Under the pieces are notes generated by a model. The model worked only from the letters and a program-made list of their open reading frames with translations, was not told where the DNA came from and made no database searches. A DNA stretch of 64,000 bases, from contig JBJEHU010000047.1 of NCBI GenBank assembly GCA_051876355.1, forward strand, positions 1-64,000. Reading direction: 5' to 3'. Shown here piece by piece: positions 49,705-57,711 of the stretch. Source of the DNA: Olsenella_L sp051876355. Its GTDB lineage: Bacteria > Actinomycetota > Coriobacteriia > Coriobacteriales > Atopobiaceae. Made by a program: the position numbers and the translations under genes. Position 1 is the first letter of the stretch. Each line of letters starts with the position of its first letter.

Positions 49705-50742
49705 ATGGCCTTGGGCACAATTCGTTCGGTCGCCTTCATCGGCACCGGCATCATGGGAGCGCCGATTGCAGCGCACATCCTCGAGGCAGGATATCGCCTC
49801 ACCGTCTATACGCGCACGAAGTCGAAGGCAGAAGGCCTTCTGGCGAAGGGCGCGAAGTGGGCTAAGTCCCCGTCCGATGCAGCACGTGACGCCGATATCG
49901 TGTTCACGATGCTCGGCTACCCCGACGAGGTCGAGGAGGTCTATCTGACGACAGACGGCCTCATCCGTGCCACGAAGAAGGGCGCCTATCTCATCGACCT
50001 CACGACGTCGTCGCCGCAGCTGGCACGTGACCTGCATGATTCGGCAGAAATCGAGGACAAGCATGCCTTCGACATCCCGGTGACAGGCGGAGAGGCTGGC
50101 GCCAAGGCAGGCACCTTGACGCTCATCGCAGGTGCGACGGAGAAGGATATCGCACCGATCCGTCCTGTGCTCGAGACGTTCTCGTCGAAGATCTACTGCT
50201 TCGGCGGCGCCGGCAAGGGCCAGATCGCGAAGCTTGCCAACCAGGTCGCGCTTGCATCGGCGCTTCTCGGCGCGAGCGAAGCGATGGCATTGGCAGAGCA
50301 GGGCGAGCTCGACCGCAATGAGGTCCTCGATATGATCTCCCATGGCATGGGCTCTTCCCGCCAGCTCGAGGAGCTGACGCCGAAGGCGCTTGCCGGCGAC
50401 TTCAAGCCGGGCTTCAAGGCCGTGCATCTCAGGAAGGATCTCGCGCTTGCGCTCAGGCTTGCCGAGGAAGAGGATCTCACGCTTCCGGGCACGGATACCG
50501 TCTTCAATCTCTACGACGTGCTCTGCAACATCGGCGGCGCCCAGATGGGCACGCAGGCCCTGCAGCTGCTCTTCGAGGACGATACGCAGACGAAGAAGGC
50601 AGGCCTCGACTGGTCGCTGCTTGACAAGACAGAGGATTCCGGAGACCCGGACGACGAGGCAGCCGTGCATGCAGCGCCCGAGGTTTCCGAGAAGGCTGTG
50701 GAAGCGGCCGAGGAAAGCCCGTACCGCAGGCCCCGCCACTAG
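49705..50742 (+). CDS. Beta-hydroxyacid dehydrogenase (GarR/3-hydroxyisobutyrate dehydrogenase family)
   Basis: A 345-residue NAD(P)-dependent oxidoreductase. The N-terminal Rossmann motif is VAFIGTGIMGAPIAAHI, the substrate-binding DIPVTGGEAGAKAGTL matches the family's DAPVSGG, and the catalytic lysine is in KGQIAKLANQ (family form GxxxKxxxN). A tail of about 40 Glu/Ala-rich residues extends past the usual 295. The tyrosine or arginine after GTGIMG does not decide the cofactor. Substrates in the family include tartronate semialdehyde and 3-hydroxyisobutyrate; none is indicated. GGAAAGGCAAGG precedes the ATG. It may share a transcript with degV 18 bases upstream. Confidence 0.87.
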   Translation: MALGTIRSVAFIGTGIMGAPIAAHILEAGYRLTVYTRTKSKAEGLLAKGAKWAKSPSDAARDADIVFTMLGYPDEVEEVYLTTDGLIRATKKGAYLIDLTTSSPQLARDLHDSAEIEDKHAFDIPVTGGEAGAKAGTLTLIAGATEKDIAPIRPVLETFSSKIYCFGGAGKGQIAKLANQVALASALLGASEAMALAEQGELDRNEVLDMISHGMGSSRQLEELTPKALAGDFKPGFKAVHLRKDLALALRLAEEEDLTLPGTDTVFNLYDVLCNIGGAQMGTQALQLLFEDDTQTKKAGLDWSLLDKTEDSGDPDDEAAVHAAPEVSEKAVEAAEESPYRRPRH

Positions 50743-50795
50743 GCGAAAGCCCGCTTGGGCCAGAATATGACAGTGCAGATATATGGAGGTAGTCG

Positions 50796-51371
50796 ATGGA
50801 TAGCTCTCTGGCAAGCGCCCTGCCTGCGCTCGTAGGCGGCCTTGCTGCCCATTCACGCCGCCAGCGCCAGGCTGCGGCACAGAAGGTCTACAGCATCGCG
50901 AAGGAGGATCCTTCTGCGATCCTGCCGTATCTGGACGATCTTCTCGATGCTCTGGGACGCCCCGAGGCGCAGACGCGCTGGGAAGTGCTTGATACGCTGA
51001 CGCTCGTCGCCCAGGCCCATCCCCAGGAGGTCCAGCCGGGCATCGATGCGGCAGAGACGTCGCTCTTCGATGAGGATTCCGCTCCGGTGCGCCTTGCGGC
51101 CTTCAGATTCCTGGCAGCATATGGCTCGACTTCTGGAGCCCGTTCGGACGAGGTGTGGCCTCTCTTGGACGAAGCCATACAGTGCTACCATGGGGATGCC
51201 GAATACAGGGACATGCTTGTTGCCCTCTATGATATGGCACAGGGTCCGATCTCGGAGAAGTGTGCACATGAGCTTCTCGACCGGATTGCCTTCGACACGA
51301 AGAGCGGAGCCAGCTACATTCAGGCGCTCTCCGAAAACATTGCAAAAGAACTCAAAGGAAAGGTTCATTGA
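50796..51371 (+). CDS. HEAT-like helical repeat protein
   Basis: A 191-residue all-helical protein. Units such as RRQRQAAAQKVYSIAKEDPS, LGRPEAQTRWEVLDTLTLVA and DSAPVRLAAFRFLAAYGS have the HEAT-repeat pattern with prolines and the Arg in the second helix, about four repeats. It is cytoplasmic and probably a protein-binding scaffold. GGAGG precedes the ATG by 11 bases. The next gene starts at or just behind its stop, so the two are translationally linked; what they do together is unknown. Confidence 0.7.
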   Translation: MDSSLASALPALVGGLAAHSRRQRQAAAQKVYSIAKEDPSAILPYLDDLLDALGRPEAQTRWEVLDTLTLVAQAHPQEVQPGIDAAETSLFDEDSAPVRLAAFRFLAAYGSTSGARSDEVWPLLDEAIQCYHGDAEYRDMLVALYDMAQGPISEKCAHELLDRIAFDTKSGASYIQALSENIAKELKGKVH

Positions 51372-51373
51372 GC

Positions 51374-52330
51374 ATGGCAGACAAGAAGCCGGAAACCGAA
51401 CTGGACACGAAGGAGGCCGAAGAGACGAAGGTCGCTCCGAAGCCCAAGAAGGCCAATGCTGCAAAGGCCCCGAAGGACGAGAAGGCCGAAAAGAAGCCTT
51501 CCAAGCCGGGACGCACGGTGCCGCTCGTCGCAACGATCGTCGCGGCCGTCATCTGCCTCGTTATCGGCGGTGTCGTGGGCCACTTCTGCTTCAATGGCAC
51601 GAGCTCGCTCAACTCCCAGACGCTGCAGGAAGCCGATCTCGACACGGTCGTCGCACGCTATACGTATAACGGCCAGACGTATGAGATCACGGCCAAGGAC
51701 GTGATCACGCAGTCCTCCTCGCTCGACAGCGCTGCAAACGACGACGGCAGCTACACGGTGCCGACCGCTGACAACATCATCGACCTTGCCCGCAACCAGA
51801 TCATGCAGAAGGTCGTCGATTCCCAGGGCATCACGGTCTCTGACGACGATATGGATGCCTACGCGCAGCAGTATCTCGGCTCCACGGACTATGCAACGAT
51901 CGCCTCGAACTACAACATGGACGAGGACTCCGTGAAGAACCTGGTCCGCCAGTCCTGCGCGCTCTCGAAGCTCCGCAGCCAGGTCGTGACGACCGAGATC
52001 CCGTCCCAGCCGACGGCTCCGACGAAGCCCGCTGACGGTGCAGAAGATACGCCGACGGCCGATTACGCGACCTACATCATCAACCTCGCAGGCGATGAGT
52101 GGGACTCCTCGACGGGCACCTGGAAGGACTCCTCTTCGACGTACGCTTCCGCTCTTGCCGACTACCAGATCACGAACGACTCCGCCACGTACGCAGCGGC
52201 ACAGGCGGCCTACTACGTGGCCTACCAGCAGTACTCCACGGCGACGCAGACCGCATCGCAGCAGTGGACGAACTACGTGAACAACGAGCTCTCGAAGGCA
52301 AGCATCGAGATCTACACGATGGAAGCCTAA
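51374..52330 (+). CDS. Membrane-anchored SurA/foldase-like N-terminal domain protein
   Basis: A 318-residue protein with a charged Lys/Glu/Ala/Pro-rich cytoplasmic N-terminus (about 45 residues), one membrane helix (LVATIVAAVICLVIGGVVGHF) and an extracytoplasmic part. There, YNGQTYEITAKDVITQ followed by ARNQIMQKVVDSQGITVSDDDMDAYAQ resembles the helical chaperone domain of SurA/PrsA-type proteins, but no parvulin domain follows. The C-terminus is Tyr/Ser/Ala-rich. The ATG at 51374 lies 10 bases after AAAGGAAAGG; a TTG at 51368 overlapping the previous stop is an alternative. It probably assists folding of secreted proteins. A strong terminator follows. Confidence 0.72.
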   Translation: MADKKPETELDTKEAEETKVAPKPKKANAAKAPKDEKAEKKPSKPGRTVPLVATIVAAVICLVIGGVVGHFCFNGTSSLNSQTLQEADLDTVVARYTYNGQTYEITAKDVITQSSSLDSAANDDGSYTVPTADNIIDLARNQIMQKVVDSQGITVSDDDMDAYAQQYLGSTDYATIASNYNMDEDSVKNLVRQSCALSKLRSQVVTTEIPSQPTAPTKPADGAEDTPTADYATYIINLAGDEWDSSTGTWKDSSSTYASALADYQITNDSATYAAAQAAYYVAYQQYSTATQTASQQWTNYVNNELSKASIEIYTMEA

Positions 52331-52356
52331 AGGACAGATTCCAAGCGCTACGATGG

Positions 52357-52392
52357 ACGGGCAGGTGCGGTTGCGCGCCTGCCCGTTTTTTT
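52357..52392 (+). terminator. Terminator after the SurA-like gene
   Basis: ACGGGCAGGTGCG and CGCGCCTGCCCGT form a GC-rich stem followed by seven T residues, the clearest intrinsic terminator in the window. Confidence 0.95.
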
Positions 52393-52414
52393 GTCGAGCG
52401 AGGGAGGGACACAC

Positions 52415-53605
52415 ATGCATATCGCTGTGAGCGCATGCCTTCTGGGCGAGCGGTGCCGCTACGACGGAGGCACGAAGGCCTCGGATGCGGTCATTGCCCT
52501 CTGCCAGAAGGCAGATGCCATCCCTGTCTGTCCGGAAAAGCTCTCGGACCTTCCGATTCCGCGCCTGCCGGCAGAGATCAGGGATGGGCGGGTCTATCTC
52601 AAGGATGGGACGGATGTGACCGAGGCGTTCGGGCGGGGAGCAGCCCTTGCACATGCCCGTGTACACGAGCAGCCGGTGCCGCTTGCCGTCCTGAAGTCAA
52701 AGAGCCCTTCATGCGGCTCCGGTGTCATCTACGATGGTAGCTATAGCGGAAGGACGACAGAGGGGGATGGGGTCTTTGCCCGCCTCCTCGAAGAGGAAGG
52801 AATCACCGTGGTAAGCGAAACGACTGTGGAATCTGTGCACCCGTCTGTAGAGCATCCTGTGGCAATCATCCTCGGCACAGGACTTGGCCACCTCAAAAGC
52901 CTTGTCCATCCGGTGCGCCGCATAGACTACCACGATATCGAAGGATTCCCGGATGAGGCGCAGCCGATGCCGGGCCACACGTTCGAGGCGACGATTGGCA
53001 CGATCGACAATGTGCCTGTGATTGTCTATCCGGGCCGCATCCACCTCTATCAGGGCTACAGCGCCTCCGAGATCTGCGCCCTTGTCCGCCATGCCCACCG
53101 TCTCGGCTGCCGCGATATCGTCTTTGCCTGCGCGACCGGTGCCGTCTCGGGCATGGCAAACATCGGCCTCGGCATCATCACGGACCAGATCAACCTCACC
53201 GGCAGGAACCCGCTTGCCGAGGATGAGGGGCTGCGCGACGTCGAGTCTCCCTTCGTCGATATGGCAGATGCCTATACGCCGTACCTCAGGACCCTTGCAC
53301 GCGGCGTTGCAGACGATCTCGGCATCGCCGTCGAGGAGGGCGTCCTTGCCGGCGTCATCGGCCCCTGCACGGAGACGCCAGCCGAGGTGCAGATGATGAA
53401 GACGATGGGCGTGTCCTATGTTGGCATGTCGACCGTGAATGAGGTCATCATGGCGCACGCACTGGGCATGAATGTCCTCGGCCTCACGCTTGCGGCCAAT
53501 GAGAGCGGCACGGCTGGCTTTGGCCATGACAAGGTGCTCGAAGAGGCAAAGGTCCATGCAGACGACTTCGAGCGTCTCGTGAGGGGCGTTCTGCGCCTGC
53601 TGTAG
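52415..53605 (+). CDS. Fusion of TudS (DUF523) thiouracil-desulfidase-like domain and purine nucleoside phosphorylase
   Basis: A 396-residue two-domain protein. Residues 1-140 are DUF523/TudS: ACLLGERCRYDGG (C8, C14), IPVCPEKL (C39) and SKSPSCGSG (C100) keep the cysteines that hold a [4Fe-4S] cluster in TudS, which removes sulfur from thiouracils. Residues 150-396 are a trimeric-type purine nucleoside phosphorylase: ILGTGLGHL, YPGRIHLYQGY, ACATGAVSG, TETPAEVQMMKTMGVSYVGMSTVNEV and LAANESG. The phosphorylase pocket differs from the norm (GPCTE in place of GPNFE, losing the stacking aromatic residue). The ATG at 52415 follows AGGGAGGG and the preceding terminator. A role in salvage of thiolated nucleosides is inferred. 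Confidence 0.85.
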   Translation: MHIAVSACLLGERCRYDGGTKASDAVIALCQKADAIPVCPEKLSDLPIPRLPAEIRDGRVYLKDGTDVTEAFGRGAALAHARVHEQPVPLAVLKSKSPSCGSGVIYDGSYSGRTTEGDGVFARLLEEEGITVVSETTVESVHPSVEHPVAIILGTGLGHLKSLVHPVRRIDYHDIEGFPDEAQPMPGHTFEATIGTIDNVPVIVYPGRIHLYQGYSASEICALVRHAHRLGCRDIVFACATGAVSGMANIGLGIITDQINLTGRNPLAEDEGLRDVESPFVDMADAYTPYLRTLARGVADDLGIAVEEGVLAGVIGPCTETPAEVQMMKTMGVSYVGMSTVNEVIMAHALGMNVLGLTLAANESGTAGFGHDKVLEEAKVHADDFERLVRGVLRLL

Positions 53606-53638
53606 GTGCAGACAGCCAGTCAAGCAGGGCGCAGGTTT

Positions 53639-53674
53639 AGAGGGCCGGGATGCAGCTGCGTCCCGGCCCTCTTT
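53639..53674 (+). terminator. Terminator after the TudS-PNP gene
   Basis: AGAGGGCCGGGATGC and GCGTCCCGGCCCTCT form a long stem with a 4-base loop, followed by TTTCCT, 33 bases past the stop codon. Confidence 0.9.
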
Positions 53675-53696
53675 CCTGAAGCAGAGCAGGAGAAAG

Positions 53697-53819
53697 ATGA
53701 AAAGAGAGGAACGTGCTGCCAAGGCAGAAAGGCACGGCGAGGATGCGCGAAGCAGCGAAGAGCGTCCTGCTGCAGCGAAAGCCTGGGCAGAGAGCCTCTC
53801 CGAGATGGAGATCGGCTAG
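53697..53819 (+). CDS. Possible 40-residue small protein
   Basis: A short frame, ATG at 53697 to TAG at 53819, codes for 40 mostly Ala/Glu/Lys/Arg residues (MKREERAAKAERHGED at the start, SLSEMEIG at the end), predicted to be one amphipathic helix with a single Trp. AGGAG lies four bases before the ATG. It occupies the 401-base gap 53606-54006. Its last third overlaps a hairpin (GAGAGCCTCTCC with GGAGAGGGCTCTC, 53790-53832). Length and lack of known relatives make it uncertain; the ribosome site and codon use speak for it. Confidence 0.4.
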   Translation: MKREERAAKAERHGEDARSSEERPAAAKAWAESLSEMEIG

Positions 53820-53940
53820 GAGAGGGCTCTCGCTCGAGGATGCAAGGTCCCTGAGACGGCGTGAGAAGGGGCTGCTTGATTGAGCCTGATGGCAGGGCAT
53901 TGCTGATATACCAGACAGGAGCCTTGGCATGGCAGACATG

Positions 53941-53978
53941 AAGAGCGCCTGGGTGCATTTCTGCATCCAGGCGCTCCT
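53941..53978 (-). terminator. Terminator after uxuA
   Basis: GAGCGCCTGGATGCA and TGCACCCAGGCGCTC pair with one mismatch around GAAA, read on the minus strand, and are followed by TTCATG. It lies 30 bases past the uxuA stop. The bases 53820-53940 hold no other gene, but a partial uronate operator half-site CTGATATACC is seen at 53903-53912. Confidence 0.7.
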
Positions 53979-54006
53979 CTGTCCAGTGCTGTCTTGCGGG
54001 ATAGAG

Positions 54007-55092
54007 CTACTTCGTGGCGGCGTCCTTCTCAAGGGTCTCCCAGATGCCGTTGATGTAGGCGCAGCCCAAAGCCCTGTCGTAGAGGCCATAGCCCGGACGT
54101 CCGGTCTCGCCCCAGATCATGCGGCCGTGGTCGGGGCGCATATAGCCGTCGAAGCCGTTCTCGAAGAGGATGCGGCACATGCGCCAGAGGTCGAGAGATC
54201 CCTCCTTCGAGAGGTGCGGCGCCTCGTAGAAGTCCTTGCTTTTGCCCGGCTCTATGTAGCGGATGTTGCGCATGTGGACGAAGTGGATGCGCCCGCGCTT
54301 CGAGAACTCGTCGAGGATCGCGTAGACATCGTTCGAAGGCTCTTCGGCGATCGAGCCGCAGCAGAGGGTGATACCGTTTGCCGGAGAGTCGACGGCACGG
54401 CAGAGCCAGTCGAGGTCGTCGCGGTTCTTGATGATGCGGGGGAGGCCGAACATCGAGTAGGGCGGATCGTCCGGATGGATCGCCATCTTCACGCCGCACT
54501 CCTCGCAGGTCGGGATGATGGCCTTCAGGAAGTAGACGAGGTTGTCGCGCAGGGCCTTTTCGTCGACATCCTTGTAGAGCTCGAAGAGCTCCTTCAGGTG
54601 CGCGAGGCGCTCGGGCTCCCAGCCGGGAAGGACATAGCCGTCTGTGCCCTTCGAATAGCGGTCGAGGAGCTCCTCCGGGTCGTCGGGGATGTCCTCCCTC
54701 CTGAAGCAGAGCGTGCTCGAGCCGTCAGGCAGCTTGTAGTCGAGGTTCGACTTCACCCAGTCGAAGACCGGCATGAAGTTGTAGCAGATGACCTTGACGC
54801 CGAACTCGGAGAGGTTCCGGATGGTCTCCTTGTAGTTCTCGATGTAGCGGTCGCGGGAGGGAAGGCCTGCCTTGATATCGTCGTGGATGTTCACGGACTC
54901 GATGACCTCGAGGGAGAGGCCATGGTCCTCTGCCTCCTTTTTGAGGTGGGCGATCTTCTCCTTCGGCCAGACCTCGCCGACCGGCACATCCATGAGGCAG
55001 CCGACGATGCCCGAGACGCCGGGAATCTGGTGGATGTAGTCCAGGGGGATCGTGTCGGCGCCGTCCCCGTACCATCTGAACGTGAGCTTCAT
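54007..55092 (-). CDS. uxuA: Mannonate dehydratase
   Basis: A 361-residue TIM-barrel enzyme that dehydrates D-mannonate to 2-keto-3-deoxygluconate in hexuronate breakdown. The family motifs are FRWYGDGADTIPL, YNFMPVFDW, MAIHPDDPP (metal ligands), GITLCCGS, HFVHMRN and MRPDHGRMIWGE. The AAGGATTTGCACAATG start has AAGGA at a fair distance. It lies 30 bases behind uxuB and is read from the same operator-controlled promoter. The 2-keto-3-deoxygluconate kinase and aldolase that follow in the pathway are not in the window. Confidence 0.95.
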   Translation of the reverse strand: MKLTFRWYGDGADTIPLDYIHQIPGVSGIVGCLMDVPVGEVWPKEKIAHLKKEAEDHGLSLEVIESVNIHDDIKAGLPSRDRYIENYKETIRNLSEFGVKVICYNFMPVFDWVKSNLDYKLPDGSSTLCFRREDIPDDPEELLDRYSKGTDGYVLPGWEPERLAHLKELFELYKDVDEKALRDNLVYFLKAIIPTCEECGVKMAIHPDDPPYSMFGLPRIIKNRDDLDWLCRAVDSPANGITLCCGSIAEEPSNDVYAILDEFSKRGRIHFVHMRNIRYIEPGKSKDFYEAPHLSKEGSLDLWRMCRILFENGFDGYMRPDHGRMIWGETGRPGYGLYDRALGCAYINGIWETLEKDAATK

Positions 55093-55122
55093 TGTGCAAA
55101 TCCTTTCAATGGGTGGCGAAAA

Positions 55123-56736
55123 TCAGAGATAGCGCTCGATCGTGCTGCGCACGGCACCGGGGCCTCGAAGCTCTTCGAGAAGCATCTGCTCGACCTTCTT
55201 GCCGAGGCCGGAGGGATAGAGATCGATACCGAAGATGTTTGCGTTGGAAAGGATCGGCTCGCACGCTGCATGCACGGAGACAGCATCGGCTGCACCGAGC
55301 TTGAGACCAGAGAGTGCCTGCTGGAGCTCTGCAAGGTCGGGATCGGGGCTCGGCTCGAATGCCTTGCCTTCATCGTCCACAGCAAGCAGATAGCGGAGCC
55401 AGCCGGCAAGCGCAAGCGGGATGTAGGTGAGCTGTCCCAGACGTGCAGGGTCCTTCTCGGCATAAGCCCTGAGCGTGTGGCCGAAGCGCACGGGAATCTT
55501 CTGGGATGTATCCGTCGCGATGCGCTGCGGAGAGTCGGGGAGAGCCTTGTTCGGCAGGCGCTTCCCGACGAGCTCGTCGATGAAGGAGCGGGGATTGATA
55601 ACGTGGGGATCGACGACGACCGGCAGGTCCTCGTCGTAGCCGATGTGGCGGATGAGGGAGGCGAGGTCCTTGTCCTCCATCTCCTGCCAGATGCGCGTAT
55701 AGCCAAGCAGACAGCCATAGACGGCAAGCGTCGTGTGGAGCGGGTTCAGGCAGGCAGTGACCTTCATCGTATCGGCACGCTCAGCGGTCTCGCGGTCGCA
55801 GAGGATGACGCCGCCAGCCGAGAGGTCGGGACGTCCGTTCGGGAAGGAGTCCTCGACGACGAGGTAGTGCGCAGCCTCGGTGTTGGAGAAGCCTGCGAAG
55901 TGGGAGCGGCCAGAAGCGATGAGCGGAAGATCCGTGAAGCCCTGCTTCTTGAGGGCAGCTTCCGTCTCGGGAGACGGATTCGGCGTGATGCGGTCGATCA
56001 TCGTCCAGGGGAAGCTTACGCGCTTCTCGTCGGATACATAGTCGACGAAGTCCTGGGAGACGAAGCCTGTCTTCTGCCACGCGCGTGCGACCTCTGTTAC
56101 CGCATCGCGGAAGTGCCTGCCGTTCTGGCTGAAGTTGTCGGTCGAGACGAGGGCAAGAGGCGCTGCTCCCGCATTGAAGCGGGAAAGGAGGAGCGCTGCG
56201 AATGCTGCCATCGTCGTCGCAGGGGCTTCAGGTCCCTGCTCGAAATCCTGCCTTGCAGCTGCCGTCGGATTTCCTTCCACATCGTGGAGGGCATAGCCCT
56301 TCTCCGTGATCGTGACGGTCACAAGCTGGAGCTCGGGGCTTGTAAAGTAGGCCTGGGCGCGCTTCCAGTCTTCAGGACGCTCGACATTCGCGAACAGGGC
56401 ATCTGCGGTCGACGCAAGGACGCGTTCCTTGAGCGTGCCGTCGGGGTTCATGATGACCTGCAGGATTGCGTTGCCATAGGGCTTGTAGAGCTCGTCCACC
56501 GTGAACGGGCGGAACGTCTCCATCACCACGACGCCGCGGTCGAGAGCGCCTGCATCGATCATGTCCTGCGCGATAGCTGCATGGAAGGCACGATACAGGT
56601 TGCCGCCACCCACGTGGATCCAGACCGGCTGCTTCTTTCCGGCAGCCTTGATGGGCTCCGGGTCTGCCTTCGGCAGCTGGATGCCTGCCTCCTCGAATGC
56701 CGCACGCTCGTCCTGCCAATGCTTCAGGGATAACAT
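55123..56736 (-). CDS. uxuB: Fructuronate reductase (mannitol dehydrogenase family)
   Basis: A 537-residue NAD-dependent long-chain polyol dehydrogenase. The N-terminal WIHVGGGNLYRAFHA is the cofactor-binding loop (usual GxGxFhRxH), VSTDNFSQNG and SFPWTMIDRITPNP are family segments, and the catalytic lysine is in ADTMKVTACLNPLHTTLA. Pairing with uxuA supports conversion of D-fructuronate to D-mannonate rather than mannitol oxidation; at 537 residues it fits UxuB. GAGGAGAG precedes the ATG. The uronate isomerase (UxaC) needed before this step is not in the window. Confidence 0.9.
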   Translation of the reverse strand: MLSLKHWQDERAAFEEAGIQLPKADPEPIKAAGKKQPVWIHVGGGNLYRAFHAAIAQDMIDAGALDRGVVVMETFRPFTVDELYKPYGNAILQVIMNPDGTLKERVLASTADALFANVERPEDWKRAQAYFTSPELQLVTVTITEKGYALHDVEGNPTAAARQDFEQGPEAPATTMAAFAALLLSRFNAGAAPLALVSTDNFSQNGRHFRDAVTEVARAWQKTGFVSQDFVDYVSDEKRVSFPWTMIDRITPNPSPETEAALKKQGFTDLPLIASGRSHFAGFSNTEAAHYLVVEDSFPNGRPDLSAGGVILCDRETAERADTMKVTACLNPLHTTLAVYGCLLGYTRIWQEMEDKDLASLIRHIGYDEDLPVVVDPHVINPRSFIDELVGKRLPNKALPDSPQRIATDTSQKIPVRFGHTLRAYAEKDPARLGQLTYIPLALAGWLRYLLAVDDEGKAFEPSPDPDLAELQQALSGLKLGAADAVSVHAACEPILSNANIFGIDLYPSGLGKKVEQMLLEELRGPGAVRSTIERYL

Positions 56737-56754
56737 GGTCTCTCCTCTGGTGTC

Positions 56755-56778
56755 GGATAACTGATATATCAGTTATCC
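56755..56778. promoter_or_regulatory. Uronate operator, perfect 24-bp palindrome
   Basis: A 24-bp perfect dyad with core ACTGATATATCAGT is flanked by GGATA and TATCC. It covers the expected transcription start of uxuBA and ends 18 bases before the uxuB start codon. Copies of the core are at 57996-58012 (before the GH2 gene), with weaker ones at 57731-57746 and 57764-57781. It is the probable site of the neighbouring FCD-type GntR regulator. Confidence 0.8.
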
Positions 56779-56781
56779 GCA

Positions 56782-56810
56782 ATATTCCAACTCGCACACA
56801 GGCTTGTCAA
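56782..56810 (-). promoter_or_regulatory. uxuBA promoter
   Basis: On the minus strand TTGACA (56805-56810) and GAATAT (56782-56787) are exactly 17 bases apart. Transcription would begin near 56775, within the palindrome 56755-56778, so a bound repressor blocks initiation. Confidence 0.75.
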
Positions 56811-56967
56811 TGCTTTTCAGAAGATATTTTCGGAAAGTCCGATGAGCGGCATTTGCGTGCATAGCATGGGCTCGATACATCTCGGGGCACGGGCAGGCTG
56901 GCTTCGTCCCGTCCAGCCGTCCCCGCAGAAAATGGCAGCTATTGTTCCGATTTTGCCCCATAACTCG

Positions 56968-56973
56968 TATACT
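56968..56973 (+). promoter_or_regulatory. Probable -10 box of the gntR gene
   Basis: TATACT lies 55 bases before the regulator start codon, with TTCCGA 17 bases upstream as a weak -35 box. The stretch 56811-56944 between the two divergent promoters holds no gene or repeat that I can see. Confidence 0.5.
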
Positions 56974-57027
56974 TGCTAAAGAGATATCGTCGCGAGATGC
57001 GGCGGGCGGCAGCAGGAGGCACAGACG

Positions 57028-57711
57028 ATGGCAGCGAAGGCCGAGCAGGACGAGAGCATGCAGATCCAGGCATACGATGCCATCCGTACCGGCATCGTCT
57101 ATGCCGAGTATGCGCCGGGAGACAAGCTGCAGGTGAAAGATCTCTGCGCAGACCTCGGGCTCGGCCGCACGCCGGTGCGCGAGTCTCTCGTGAGACTCAG
57201 GCAGGAGCGCCTCGTCGAGACCGTGCCCCAGAGCGGCACCTATGTCTCGAGAATCAGCCTCGAGTCCGTCGAAGGTGCCCGCTATGTGCGCGAGAGCCTC
57301 GAATCGCAGATAAGCGTCGAAGCCTGTGCCCGCATGGACGAGAAGGGCCTCTCTGAGCTCAGGGAGCTGCTCTCGAAAGAGAGGAAGGCGCGCGACACGC
57401 AGGACCGCCGCGGCTTCTTCGACTACGACAACCTGTTCCACGAGAAGCTCTACGACATTGCCGACAAGCAGAAGATCTGGCAGTGGCTCGAGTTCATCAG
57501 CATCGACCTGCAGCGCTATCGCTGGCTCCGTGTCCAGACGGAAGACCTCGACTGGGACAGCATCCTCGACCAGCATGACGCAATATTCCATGCGCTTGAG
57601 AAGAAGGACACGGATGAGACGCGCTTCCTCGTCTCGAACCATCTGCATCTGCTGTTCAGCGAGTCTGCTGCTGTCATCAGGCGCTTCCCGGATTACTTCG
57701 TTGCGCGCTGA
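57028..57711 (+). CDS. GntR-family (FCD) regulator of the uronate genes
   Basis: A 227-residue regulator with an N-terminal winged helix (IQAYDAIRTGIVYAEYAPGD, then LGLGRTPVRESLVRLRQERL) and a C-terminal FCD ligand domain whose metal/ligand residues are seen in DYDNLFHEKLYDIA (D...H), DQHDAIFHAL and SNHLHLLF. FadR-subfamily proteins of this kind (UxuR, ExuR, GntR types) sense sugar acids. It is divergent from uxuBA and upstream of the GH2 gene, both of which carry the same palindrome; TGATATATCA-like sites fit FCD regulators. AGGAGG precedes the ATG. The effector is probably fructuronate or a related uronate, by context only. Confidence 0.87.
   Translation: MAAKAEQDESMQIQAYDAIRTGIVYAEYAPGDKLQVKDLCADLGLGRTPVRESLVRLRQERLVETVPQSGTYVSRISLESVEGARYVRESLESQISVEACARMDEKGLSELRELLSKERKARDTQDRRGFFDYDNLFHEKLYDIADKQKIWQWLEFISIDLQRYRWLRVQTEDLDWDSILDQHDAIFHALEKKDTDETRFLVSNHLHLLFSESAAVIRRFPDYFVAR

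Noticed and set aside
53929..56733. A 934-codon plus-strand frame opposite uxuA and uxuB
   Set aside because: The minus-strand genes carry unmistakable family motifs; this frame is their shadow.
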